The translations under genes were made by a program, and so were the position numbers. A DNA stretch of 64,000 nt from an uncultured Desulfovibrio sp. (lineage in GTDB: Bacteria > Desulfobacterota > Desulfovibrionia > Desulfovibrionales > Desulfovibrionaceae), in assembly GCA_910587035.1 (NCBI GenBank), contig CAJUMQ010000005.1, positions 62,001 through 126,000 of the forward strand, written 5' to 3'. Positions 7,672 through 15,953 of the stretch are shown in pieces. The notes beneath the pieces were generated by a model. That model had not been told where the DNA came from. It saw only the letters and a program-made list of their open reading frames with translations, and searched no databases. Position 1 is the first letter of the stretch, and each line of letters starts with the position of its first letter.

Positions 7672-8805
7672 AAAATCTCGGCCTTGTCTGTGACGCGTTT
7701 GGCTGCGCCGTTTATAATTTGCCTGCCCCTGTTTTTTGCGGCATGCGCGGAAAAAAAACAACCGGAATCCGTGCAGGAGCCTTTAAAGCCCCAGGTTGAG
7801 CTGGATGAAAGCGTGCAAAGCTTTGTGGCGAATCTTTCACCAGCAAATCAGGATCTGTCAAGCTATACGGATATGTCTGCAACCATCGGCAAGTCTCTGG
7901 CCTATGTCAACAGCAAGCCCCAGACAGCCTATGCCATTGATAAAAAACATTTAAAAGTCACCTGGGGGGAGCTTGCAAAGACATTGCGGCGTCTTAGGGA
8001 GGTTCTGCCCATGCTGGACAAAAATCCCGGATTGCTGGAAACAAATTTTAAATGGGTGGCCATTCCCGGCGGCATTGATTATTCAGGCTATTATGAGCCG
8101 CAGGTGCGCGCCAGCAGAACACGCAAACCGGGATATGAGCAGGCAATCTACGCTGTGCCGCCGGATCTTGGTGCCGTGCGCAGAAAAAGGGGCCGCTATT
8201 ATGATCGGCGCACCATAGAGGAAAAACAGGTGCTCGCCGGCAAGGGGCTGGAACTTGCATGGGCTGCCGATCCTGTGGATGTATTTTTCCTGGAGATTCA
8301 GGGCTCCGGACGGCTTATTTTCGATGACGGCACGCAGGCCTATATCAACTATGCGGGCCAGAACGGCCACAAATATAAAAGCTCCGGCAGAATAATGCGG
8401 GAAAAGGGACTGCTGCAGAGGGGCGACATATTTGAACAGAGGGAATGGCTTGCCAACAATCCGGACCGAGTGCGCGAAATACTGCATGAAAATCCAAGCT
8501 ATGTATTCTTCAAGTTTGGTGGACGCGGACCTACCGGGGCAATGGGGCATACCGTGGATGACTGGCTTTCCCTGGCCACGGATCGCGGTTTTATTCCGCT
8601 GGGATCAGTGGTCGCCTATGGGGTCAATATCCCTGATCAAAAAAATGACCGCGTGCCACTGCGCGGGATTGGCTTTGCCCAGGATGTTGGGGGGGCCATA
8701 AAACGCAACCGCATCGATATATTTTGCGGTGGTGATGACAGGGCCAATTATGTGGCCAGCTTTCTTGACGCGAAGGGACCGGCTTGGATACTGCTTGCCA
8801 AGTGA
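7666..8805 (+). CDS. mltA: MltA-type membrane-bound lytic murein transglycosylase
   Basis: A 379-residue outer-membrane lipoprotein: the signal peptide ends in LFFAAC, a clear lipobox. The ATG at 7666 has AGGAG ten bases upstream. The MltA domain spans about residues 110-250 (GGIDYSGYYEPQVRAS, VDVFFLEIQGSGRLIFDDG). The 3D domain follows with GAMGHTVDDWLSLATDRGF, VPLRGIGFAQDVGGAIKRNR and DIFCGGDDRA, including the aspartate-rich catalytic region. It cleaves glycan strands to anhydro-muropeptides, a different fold from the MltB-like enzyme at 1737-2762. Its 5' end overlaps the divergent thioesterase gene. Confidence 0.95.
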   Translation: MHKISALSVTRLAAPFIICLPLFFAACAEKKQPESVQEPLKPQVELDESVQSFVANLSPANQDLSSYTDMSATIGKSLAYVNSKPQTAYAIDKKHLKVTWGELAKTLRRLREVLPMLDKNPGLLETNFKWVAIPGGIDYSGYYEPQVRASRTRKPGYEQAIYAVPPDLGAVRRKRGRYYDRRTIEEKQVLAGKGLELAWAADPVDVFFLEIQGSGRLIFDDGTQAYINYAGQNGHKYKSSGRIMREKGLLQRGDIFEQREWLANNPDRVREILHENPSYVFFKFGGRGPTGAMGHTVDDWLSLATDRGFIPLGSVVAYGVNIPDQKNDRVPLRGIGFAQDVGGAIKRNRIDIFCGGDDRANYVASFLDAKGPAWILLAK

Positions 8806-8838
8806 CAAGCCGGCATGAAACCAGCGATGGAGTGACAC

Positions 8839-10365
8839 ATGATTGATACCCAAAAAAGACCATTGATTGCCATGGCCGGCAGCCGGGAGATCTGCCTTCA
8901 GCCCGGCATGATCAGCAGGCATGGCCTGATAACAGGCGCCACCGGCACGGGCAAGACCGTAAGTTTGCAGACCCTTGCCGAGACCTTTAGCGACATGGGC
9001 ATTGCCGTGTTCATGGCTGATGTCAAGGGTGATCTTTCCGGGGTTTCAGCACCGGCGGACATGTCGGCAAAGGGCGCCCAAAGGGTCAGGGATTTGAAGC
9101 TGGAAGACATCGGGTACGCTCCCCATGGCTGTCCGGCCTGTTACTGGGATGTTTTTGGCAAAAAGGGCATCCCCCTGCGCACCACCATCAGTGACATGGG
9201 ACCGCTTCTTCTGGCGCGCCTTCTTGAGCTAAACGATGTGCAAAGCGGCGTGTTGCAGATAATCTTCAGCATAGCGGATGACAATGGCCTCCTGTTGCTG
9301 GATCTCAAGGACCTGCGCAGCATGGTTCTGCATGTGGGAGAGGAAAGGGAAAGCTACAGGGCAAAATATGGGCAGATTTCACCGGCAACCATAGGCGCCA
9401 TCCAGCGGGCCCTTTTGAGTCTGGAATCCGCAGGGGGGGAGAATTTTTTTGGCGAGCCGGCCCTGGATGTCATGGATCTTCTGCGCAGCGAAAATGGGAA
9501 GGGAGTGATCAATATTCTTGAAGCTGTTGAGCTTGTCAATTCGCCGCGCCTTTATTCGTGTGTGCTGCTTTGGCTTTTGTCCGAGTTTTATGAAAGGCTG
9601 CCGGAAGCCGGCGATGCCGCCATGCCCAAACTGGCATTCTTTCTTGACGAGGCGCATCTGCTGTTTGAAGGCATTCCTCCCGTGCTGCTGCAAAAAATTG
9701 AACAGGTTGTGCGACTGATACGCTCCCGGGGCGCAGGCATATTTTTTGTGAGCCAAAATCCCGCGGATATCCCAGATGCCATTCTGGGACAGCTGGGCAA
9801 TCGAATCCAGCATGCATTGAGAGCCTTCACCCCCAGGGATCAGAAAGCGGTGCGCGCGGCTGCAAGCGCATTCAGACCGAACCCGGATTTCAATACCGCC
9901 GAGGTGATTGGCAATCTCGCTGTTGGCGAAGCTTTGGTTTCCCTGCTGGATTCAAACGGTACGCCGGAAGTGGTTGAGCGCGCGAAAGTGGTGCCACCAC
10001 AGAGCCATATAGGCCCTGTGACCGATGCCACCCGCGCGGAAATTCTCGGTAAATCTCCCCTTGCACCCAAATATGCCCACAGCGTGGACAGGGAATCCGC
10101 CTATGAGATTCTCTCCGCCAGGGCAGATGCCCTGCTGGCCCAAAAAGAGGCGGAAAAAAGGGCCAGGGAGGCTGAAAAAGCGGTAAAAAGCCAGCAAAGA
10201 AAAAAAACGGCCAAAACCGGGGCTATAGCTTCAAGAAAGCCCATCACGGATATTGGCGATCTTCTCAACTCGGTGGCCAGACAGGCGGGCAACTCGGCAG
10301 GAAGGGAAATAGGGCGAACCATCATCAGAGGAATAATGGGCAGCCTGTTTGGCGGTAAAGGCTAA
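8839..10365 (+). CDS. HerA/YjgR-type P-loop ATPase (DUF853)
   Basis: A 508-residue ATPase related to HerA/FtsK-like proteins. The Walker A motif GATGTGKTVSLQ is at about residues 34-45, Walker B is FFLDEAHLLFEG (about 269-280), and ADIPDAILGQLGNRIQHALR resembles the sensor/arginine region of the YjgR family. The C-terminal tail is charged and probably coiled coil (EAEKRAREAEKAVKSQQRKK), ending in a glycine-rich segment. The start follows a GGAG site. The role of YjgR proteins is poorly known. It sits 33 bp after mltA on the same strand and is convergent with the next gene. Confidence 0.88.
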   Translation: MIDTQKRPLIAMAGSREICLQPGMISRHGLITGATGTGKTVSLQTLAETFSDMGIAVFMADVKGDLSGVSAPADMSAKGAQRVRDLKLEDIGYAPHGCPACYWDVFGKKGIPLRTTISDMGPLLLARLLELNDVQSGVLQIIFSIADDNGLLLLDLKDLRSMVLHVGEERESYRAKYGQISPATIGAIQRALLSLESAGGENFFGEPALDVMDLLRSENGKGVINILEAVELVNSPRLYSCVLLWLLSEFYERLPEAGDAAMPKLAFFLDEAHLLFEGIPPVLLQKIEQVVRLIRSRGAGIFFVSQNPADIPDAILGQLGNRIQHALRAFTPRDQKAVRAAASAFRPNPDFNTAEVIGNLAVGEALVSLLDSNGTPEVVERAKVVPPQSHIGPVTDATRAEILGKSPLAPKYAHSVDRESAYEILSARADALLAQKEAEKRAREAEKAVKSQQRKKTAKTGAIASRKPITDIGDLLNSVARQAGNSAGREIGRTIIRGIMGSLFGGKG

Positions 10366-10465
10366 ACTTATGAAGAATGGGCGGGGACATGGGCGAAATC
10401 TGCCTGGCCCGATCTTTTTGGGATTGCGGCAAATTTCGGCCAGGAAGATCAGATGCGCAGCCATT

Positions 10466-11023
10466 TCAGGCTCGGCTGGCCTGTGACGCCTTGCCCTGTC
10501 TGCGCGGGTGCACGGTTGCATGGGCAAGTCTGCGTGCCAGATGCTCTGGCTCTCCTGGCACGGCCATGCTTTCATGCAGATGCTGATTGAGGCTGCGCAT
10601 CAGGCTCGCGGGATCAGCATGTGTTTCATGGCAGTCCTTGCCGCTTAAAAGCCACAGGCAACGGCCATGTACAACCTTTTTGGTGGAGCGAAGATTGAGT
10701 TCGCGCATGGCCAGCTCAATGCGCCAGTCTCCGGTGGGGCAATGCAGCTCACAGGCATTGCCATGATCTGTGATGGAGAAGCCTTCGGGCCGTCCCTCCA
10801 GGCGCATCAGATCCTCCACAGCCGCCCTGACAAGGAGCATGTGGTCAGCTGCCGGAATATTCTTGCGATCCTCCGCGAGTTGCCTCTCTCCCAGACGTAT
10901 TTTTTCAATGCACTGCTTGCGGTCGTCATCCAGAGTGGTGAGGCCGCGCTTCATAATACGCGCGCAAAAAACAAGTGCCGCCAGCATTATGGCTCCCAGG
11001 GCCGCCCATTGCAGCATTGTCAT
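10466..11023 (-). CDS. Hypothetical protein with one N-terminal membrane anchor
   Basis: A 185-residue protein I do not recognise. Residues 3-20 form one hydrophobic segment (LQWAALGAIMLAALVFCA), then a basic, coiled-coil-like stretch (DDDRKQCIEKIRLGERQLAEDRK) and a compact globular part with three cysteines (ACELHCPTGDW and GKDCHE). The C-terminus is basic and low in complexity (HPRRQGKASQASRA). An AGGCAGG ribosome site lies about ten bases before the ATG. It is divergent from fabG across a 237-bp region with dyad B, and convergent with the upstream ATPase. A role in the cell envelope is possible, but nothing more specific is visible. Confidence 0.65.
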   Translation of the reverse strand: MTMLQWAALGAIMLAALVFCARIMKRGLTTLDDDRKQCIEKIRLGERQLAEDRKNIPAADHMLLVRAAVEDLMRLEGRPEGFSITDHGNACELHCPTGDWRIELAMRELNLRSTKKVVHGRCLWLLSGKDCHETHADPASLMRSLNQHLHESMAVPGEPEHLARRLAHATVHPRRQGKASQASRA

Positions 11024-11071
11024 CGATTCATTGCCTGCCTTTGATATGTGGGGGTAATGTGGCGCGGAACA

Positions 11072-11094
11072 GTTGAGATTGACCCAATATCAAC
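11072..11094. promoter_or_regulatory. Operator-like dyad B upstream of fabG
   Basis: Arms GTTGAGATTG and CAATATCAAC around ACC, complementary at 9 of 10 positions. It lies 166 bp before the fabG start. A second stretch (11116-11138) resembles 5128-5150. Together with dyad C this suggests that the fab genes share a transcription factor; this is inference. Confidence 0.55.
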
Positions 11095-11260
11095 CATACG
11101 GACTGGCGCCCATGTTTTTTAATAGACATAGGCTATATTGGAGCTGCGGCGTGCACTGTCAAGTGGCCCGGGCGCACAACTTGAAATTTATTTGGTTTGG
11201 ATATACACAAGGGGCCAGAAGCAAATTTAATCAGGTTCAGCCAATTTCAGGACAGGATAG

Positions 11261-12016
11261 ATGACAGGCGAACTTAATCCGGAAATTCCCACCGCGCTGG
11301 TCACAGGCGGCTCACGGGGAATTGGCAAGGGCATAGCCAATGCCCTGGCTGCGTCCGGCCTGCAGGTAATAATCACTTATGCCAGCAGGGCGGCGGAAGC
11401 TCAGGCGGTGGTTGATGGCATCAAGGCAGCTGGGGGCAGCGCCAGGGCTTTTGCCCTGGATGTTGGCAAACCTGAGGCCATCGAGGCTTTTTTTGGCAGC
11501 GAGATCCGCGACAGGGTCAATCTGTATGTGTTGGTGAACAATGCCGGCATTACCCGGGATGGCCTGCTGCTGCGGATGAAGGATGAGACTTTTGATCTGG
11601 TGATTGATGTGAATTTGCGCGGAGCATTCGTGTGCATGCGAGAGGCGGCAAAGATAATGACCCGCAAGCGGCGGGGACGCATTATAAACATAAGCTCCGT
11701 CATTGGCCAGATGGGCAATCCTGGTCAGGCCAATTATAGCGCTGCCAAAGCCGGTTTGATCGGCTTGACCAAGGCCTGCGCCAAAGAACTTGCCGGGCGG
11801 CAGATAACTGTCAATGCTGTGGCTCCTGGCTTTATCGAGACGGAAATGACAGCCGGACTTGATGAGAAGACAAAGGCTGCCTACGTTGAGGCCATACCCC
11901 TGAAACGCATGGGCACAATTGACGATGTGGCCGCGGCTGTGGCATTTCTTGCATCAGATGGCGCAGCCTACATCACCGGTCAGGTGCTCGCTGTAAATGG
12001 CGGGATTTATTGTTAA
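11261..12016 (+). CDS. fabG: 3-oxoacyl-ACP reductase
   Basis: A 251-residue short-chain dehydrogenase of type II fatty-acid synthesis; it reduces 3-oxoacyl-ACP to 3-hydroxyacyl-ACP with NADPH. The nucleotide motif GGSRGIGKGIA, NNAGITRDGLLLRM, catalytic serine in NISSVIG, YSAAKAG (Tyr-x3-Lys) and PGFIETEMT are all in place, as in E. coli FabG. The ATG at 11261 follows an AGGA site. It is the first gene of the run fabG-acpP-fabF. The genes that precede fabG in many Desulfovibrio genomes, plsX and fabH, are not upstream here. Confidence 0.97.
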   Translation: MTGELNPEIPTALVTGGSRGIGKGIANALAASGLQVIITYASRAAEAQAVVDGIKAAGGSARAFALDVGKPEAIEAFFGSEIRDRVNLYVLVNNAGITRDGLLLRMKDETFDLVIDVNLRGAFVCMREAAKIMTRKRRGRIINISSVIGQMGNPGQANYSAAKAGLIGLTKACAKELAGRQITVNAVAPGFIETEMTAGLDEKTKAAYVEAIPLKRMGTIDDVAAAVAFLASDGAAYITGQVLAVNGGIYC

Positions 12017-12028
12017 ATATGCTTTTCG

Positions 12029-12048
12029 CGCCTTGCGGGGGCAAGGCG
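12029..12048 (+). other. Intercistronic hairpin between fabG and acpP
   Basis: Perfect 8-bp stem CGCCTTGC / GCAAGGCG closed by GGGG, 38 bp before acpP, with no T-tract after it. It may be an RNA-processing or stability element that helps raise acpP expression above fabG; that role is inferred. Confidence 0.45.
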
Positions 12049-12085
12049 TGTGCCAAACCTGACTTTGTAATATCTGGAGGAAGAA

Positions 12086-12319
12086 ATGTCGGAAGTCGCG
12101 GACAAGGTTAATAAAATCATTGTGGAACAGCTGGGTGTGAGCGCGGATGAGGTAAAGCCTGAGGCATCCTTTGTTGAGGATCTCGGCGCGGACAGCCTCG
12201 ATCTCACAGAGCTCATCATGGCCATGGAAGAGGAGTTTGACATTGAGATAGCCGATGATGACGCCCAGAAAATCCTCAAAGTTCAGGACGCCATTGACTA
12301 TATAGAAAACAAGAAATAG
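12086..12319 (+). CDS. acpP: Acyl carrier protein
   Basis: A 77-residue acidic carrier protein. The phosphopantetheine attachment serine is in GADSLDLTEL, in the expected position for a bacterial AcpP. The start is preceded by GGAGGAAGAA, a strong ribosome site fitting a highly expressed gene. It carries the growing acyl chain between FabG, FabF and FabZ, all encoded in this window. It is flanked by a hairpin on each side. Confidence 0.97.
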   Translation: MSEVADKVNKIIVEQLGVSADEVKPEASFVEDLGADSLDLTELIMAMEEEFDIEIADDDAQKILKVQDAIDYIENKK

Positions 12320-12326
12320 ACGCCAT

Positions 12327-12359
12327 GCGGCGCAGGATAAGCGTTTTTTCCTGCGCCGC
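12327..12359 (+). terminator. Hairpin after acpP
   Basis: Perfect 11-bp stem GCGGCGCAGGA / TCCTGCGCCGC with an 11-nt loop. No T-tract follows, so it may protect the 3' end of acpP mRNA or terminate only partially. Confidence 0.5.
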
Positions 12360-12487
12360 GAATAGGCAGACAGCAGATCCCGGTTGCATTTGTCCAAAAA
12401 ACTGGCCATATGCGCAAGACAGCAATGCGGTCTGTGCAGGCCAGGCAAGCAGGTGGATCAGGCTTGTCTGCAGGGGCAGGCATCATG

Positions 12488-12510
12488 TTTGAAATTGGGA
12501 TAATTTCAAC
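12488..12510. promoter_or_regulatory. Operator-like dyad C between acpP and fabF
   Basis: Arms TTTGAAATTG and TAATTTCAAC around GGA; the inner TTGAAATT / AATTTCAA is perfectly complementary. It lies about 247 bp before fabF and has the same architecture as dyads A and B. Confidence 0.5.
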
Positions 12511-12756
12511 TGAACATGCCAAGGCAGTGGGCATTCGCCTTGATTACAAAGGCAAATTCTGGAAAATGCCCGGCAATGCGGCGCAACCCATGCGCAATTC
12601 TTGATCATGGCTGTGAGCATCCGCCCGGCAAGCGGCTTGCGGGGCAGAGTGCATGTGTAGTTCTGTTTCAGGCCACGCTTTCGCCATTATCAGTGGCAGG
12701 CCTGTGCAGAAATAAATTGCAGTTTTCCGGGAGCGATACCGGCCAAAGGAGTTGTA

Positions 12757-14004
12757 ATGCCACGTCCACGCGTTGTAATCACTGGAGTTTCCGGCATAAC
12801 GCCGCTGGCCAATGATATTGGTACTACATGGAAACGGCTTGTGGCAGGTGAATCCGGCATAGGCCCCATAACCCTGTTTGATGCGAGCGAATATACCTCC
12901 CGCATTGCCGGAGAAGTCAAAAATTTCAATCCGGAAAACTACATGACGGCCAAACAGGCCAAGCGGATGGATCGTTTCACCCAGTTCGCGGTGGCGGCGG
13001 CCAAAATGCTGGTTGAGGATGCTTCCCTTACACTGGATGAAAAAACAAAAGAAGATTTAGGAGTTGTGCTTGGTGTTGGCCTTGGAGGTTTGCAGACCAT
13101 TGAGGCCCAGCATACAAAATTGATGGAGGCTGGCCCCAACAAGATTTCCGCCTTCATGATCCCCATGCTCATCTCAAACATGGCTCCAGGGCAGATCTCC
13201 ATTTTCATCGGCGCAAGGGGGGCAAACATAGTCACCACAACTGCGTGCGCATCCGGCATTCATGCCATTGGCACAGCCTTCAGTGAAATATTGCTTGGCA
13301 GAGCCAACCGTCTTATTTCCGGCGGTGTGGAGTCCACCATAACACCTTTGGGCGTCGCCGGCTTCACTGCCCTCAAGGCTCTTTCCACCCATTATAATGA
13401 TGAACCGCAGAAGGCATCCAGGCCTTTTGACGCCAAACGCGATGGCTTTGTCATAGGTGAGGGGGCAGGGCTTCTGTTGCTGGAGAATCTGGATGCTGCC
13501 AGGGAGCGTGGCGCGAAAATCTATGCCGAGGTGGTGGGCTATGGAGCTTCCGGGGATGCGCACCATATGACTGCACCACTGGATACCGGCGAAGGCATGG
13601 CCACAGCCATGACCAGGGCTCTGAAGGATGCCCGTCTTGCTCCGGAGGCCATCACCCATATCAATGCCCATGCCACATCCACCCAGCTTAATGACAGCAC
13701 TGAAACAAAGGCCATGAAGATCGCTTTTGGCGATCATGCCCGCAACCTCAAAATTTCGGCAACAAAATCCATGACCGGGCATCTTTTGGGAGCGGCTGGA
13801 GGCATAGAAACAGTCTTTACGGCTCTCGCTCTGCATGATGGAGTCCTCCCCGGGACGGTCAATCTTGAATATCCCGATCCAGCCTGCGATCTCAACTATC
13901 TGTCCAGTGGTTCCGAAAGATGTGAATGCGAATATGCCATGTGCAATTCCTTTGGTTTTGGAGGCACAAATGCCAGTATAATTCTGAAAAAATGGCAGGA
14001 TTAA
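12757..14004 (+). CDS. fabF: 3-oxoacyl-ACP synthase II
   Basis: A 415-residue KAS II, the chain-elongating condensing enzyme. The nucleophilic cysteine is in TTACASGIHAIG, and the two histidines are in NAHATSTQLNDS and KSMTGHLLGAAGG. The C-terminal NSFGFGGTNAS motif is intact. The start is an ATG with AAAGGAG upstream. Its place directly after fabG and acpP marks this as the housekeeping copy, in contrast to the paralogue at 475-1740. A 165-bp gap follows before glyA. Confidence 0.97.
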   Translation: MPRPRVVITGVSGITPLANDIGTTWKRLVAGESGIGPITLFDASEYTSRIAGEVKNFNPENYMTAKQAKRMDRFTQFAVAAAKMLVEDASLTLDEKTKEDLGVVLGVGLGGLQTIEAQHTKLMEAGPNKISAFMIPMLISNMAPGQISIFIGARGANIVTTTACASGIHAIGTAFSEILLGRANRLISGGVESTITPLGVAGFTALKALSTHYNDEPQKASRPFDAKRDGFVIGEGAGLLLLENLDAARERGAKIYAEVVGYGASGDAHHMTAPLDTGEGMATAMTRALKDARLAPEAITHINAHATSTQLNDSTETKAMKIAFGDHARNLKISATKSMTGHLLGAAGGIETVFTALALHDGVLPGTVNLEYPDPACDLNYLSSGSERCECEYAMCNSFGFGGTNASIILKKWQD

Positions 14005-14169
14005 GGACGTCATATTCTTGCTTTCGCAAGGACTTAGGCAAGGCAAAGATTGCGTATTTTGCATTGTTCTTTGGATGTCTGCTGTGCGGGCTGTTGGTGA
14101 TTGAGATGTTTGTCTCCTGATGAGGCCCCGGCTTTTTTAAAACACAGGATGGGATAAAGGATATTCCTG

Positions 14170-15411
14170 ATGGCTGAACTTTTGCTTACGGATCCGGTAA
14201 TTGCTGAAATCATAGACAAGGAGGCGGATCGCCAGACCCGAAAGCTGGAACTCATCGCTTCCGAGAATTTTGTTTCTCCAGCAGTCCGCGCGGCGCAGGG
14301 CAGTGTGCTGACCCATAAATACGCCGAGGGCTATCCCGGCAAGCGTTACTATGGTGGATGCGAATTTGTGGATCTTGCCGAAAACGTAGCCAGGGAGCGT
14401 GCAAAGGAGCTTTTTGGCTGCGACTATGTCAATGTGCAGCCACATTCCGGCTCCCAGGCCAATATGGCGGTATATTTTGCGTTTCTTAAGCCGGGCGATA
14501 CGATCTTGGGCATGGATCTGACCCATGGCGGGCATCTGACCCATGGCAGCCCGGTCAATTTTTCGGGCAGGCTGTTCAATTTCACAAGCTATGGCGTCAA
14601 CCGCGAAACGGGGGCCATAGACTATGATGAAGTTGCCGAAATAGCCAGAAAGCATAAGCCGGCGATGATTGTGGCCGGCGCCAGCGCCTATCCCCGGCTT
14701 ATAGATTTTGCCAAATTCAGGGAGATAGCGGATTCCGTAGGCGCATATCTTTTTGTGGACATGGCGCATATAGCGGGGCTTGTGGCTGCCGGCATCCATC
14801 CCTCTCCCATAGGTCATGCGCATGTGGTCAGCACCACGACGCACAAGACCTTGCGAGGACCGCGAGGAGGCATGATTCTCTCTGGCAGCGAAAATGGCAA
14901 GCAGATCAACAGCCAGATTTTTCCAGGTATTCAGGGCGGACCCCTGATGCATGTCATTGCCGCCAAGGCTGTGGCCTTCGGCGAGGCACTTAAGCCGGAA
15001 TTTAAAAAATACAGCACCCAGGTGGTGGAAAATGCCTCCATCCTCGCCGGGGCCTTGCAGGCCGCTGGTTTTGCGCTGGTCTCTGGCGGCACGGACAATC
15101 ATTTGATGCTTGTTGATTTGAGCGCCACCGACATTACAGGCAAGGATGCCGAGGCTGCCCTGGATCAGGCAGGTATAACGGTCAATAAAAACACTGTTCC
15201 CTTTGAAAAAAGGTCTCCCTTTGTGACATCAGGCATAAGGCTTGGCACCGCAGCGCTCACAACAAGAGGCATGGGGGCGGATGACATGCGCACTGTGGCT
15301 TCCTTTATTGTGGAGGCGCTGGAAAATTACAAGGATTCCGTGCGTCTGGCGGCCATTGGCCGCAGGGTCGAGGATTTCGCCTCCGCATTTCCGCTTTTCG
15401 CATGGCAATAG
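14170..15411 (+). CDS. glyA: Serine hydroxymethyltransferase
   Basis: A 413-residue PLP enzyme that interconverts serine and glycine while charging tetrahydrofolate with a one-carbon unit. The PLP lysine lies in STTTHKTLRGPRGG, and GSQANMAVYFAFL, MDLTHGGHLTHGS and DMAHIAGLVAAG are all characteristic of GlyA. Its length is normal. It is followed 18 bp later by the dCMP deaminase gene, an order also found in Desulfovibrio vulgaris, which ties one-carbon and pyrimidine metabolism to this run. Confidence 0.97.
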   Translation: MAELLLTDPVIAEIIDKEADRQTRKLELIASENFVSPAVRAAQGSVLTHKYAEGYPGKRYYGGCEFVDLAENVARERAKELFGCDYVNVQPHSGSQANMAVYFAFLKPGDTILGMDLTHGGHLTHGSPVNFSGRLFNFTSYGVNRETGAIDYDEVAEIARKHKPAMIVAGASAYPRLIDFAKFREIADSVGAYLFVDMAHIAGLVAAGIHPSPIGHAHVVSTTTHKTLRGPRGGMILSGSENGKQINSQIFPGIQGGPLMHVIAAKAVAFGEALKPEFKKYSTQVVENASILAGALQAAGFALVSGGTDNHLMLVDLSATDITGKDAEAALDQAGITVNKNTVPFEKRSPFVTSGIRLGTAALTTRGMGADDMRTVASFIVEALENYKDSVRLAAIGRRVEDFASAFPLFAWQ

Positions 15412-15429
15412 GAGAATTAACCAGCAGGC

Positions 15430-15948
15430 ATGATGCAGGCACAGCTTAAACCGCAACGTCTTTCGTGGACGGATTATTTTATGGGGATTGCCCATCTTGT
15501 CAGCGGTCGCTCCACATGTGGCCGCCGCAGGGTGGGGGCGGTTGCCGTCAAGGATCGCCGCATTCTCGCCTCCGGCTATAATGGTGCGCCTGCGGGCCTG
15601 GCCCATTGTCTTGATGTGGGCTGTCTGCGTCAGGAGCTTGGCATTCCATCGGGCCAGCGGCATGAGATATGCCGCGGCCTCCATGCCGAGCAGAATGTGA
15701 TCATACAGGCCGCCATATATGGCATAAGCATTGCCAATGCCGAACTGTACTGTACGCATCATCCATGCTCATTGTGTGCCAAGATGCTTATTAATTGCGG
15801 CATTACCAGGATTTATTATGCCGATTCCTATCCCGATGATCTCGGTGGGGAATTGTTGCGGCAGGCGGGGATCCGTGTTGAGAGGCTTGAATTCAGGTCT
15901 CTGGATGCATTCCCCATGAGGGAGTGTTCAACGCAAGGCAAGGAGTGA
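15430..15948 (+). CDS. dCMP/cytidine deaminase-family zinc enzyme (ComEB-like)
   Basis: A 172-residue zinc deaminase. The histidine-glutamate pair is in GLHAEQNVI, and the two zinc cysteines are in HHPCSLCAKML, the dCMP deaminase (ComEB-type) signature. It converts dCMP to dUMP, the precursor of dTMP. An alternative ATG lies one codon in (15433). The stop overlaps a possible ribD ATG at 15948. It sits between glyA and ribD and shares their strand. Confidence 0.9.
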   Translation: MMQAQLKPQRLSWTDYFMGIAHLVSGRSTCGRRRVGAVAVKDRRILASGYNGAPAGLAHCLDVGCLRQELGIPSGQRHEICRGLHAEQNVIIQAAIYGISIANAELYCTHHPCSLCAKMLINCGITRIYYADSYPDDLGGELLRQAGIRVERLEFRSLDAFPMRECSTQGKE

Positions 15949-15953
15949 TGACC

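Larger units (their letters stand above)
12320..12756 (+). other. Long acpP-fabF spacer with hairpin and dyad C
   Basis: A 437-bp spacer inside an otherwise compact run. It holds a perfect hairpin just after acpP and dyad C at 12488-12510. A 64-codon frame at 12410-12604 shows no recognisable features and is not annotated. Ribosome site AAAGGAG precedes fabF. A separate fabF promoter is likely. Confidence 0.5.

Noticed and set aside
12410..12604. A 64-codon plus-strand frame between acpP and fabF
   Set aside because: No ribosome site, no recognisable motif and odd composition; the region reads better as regulatory DNA.
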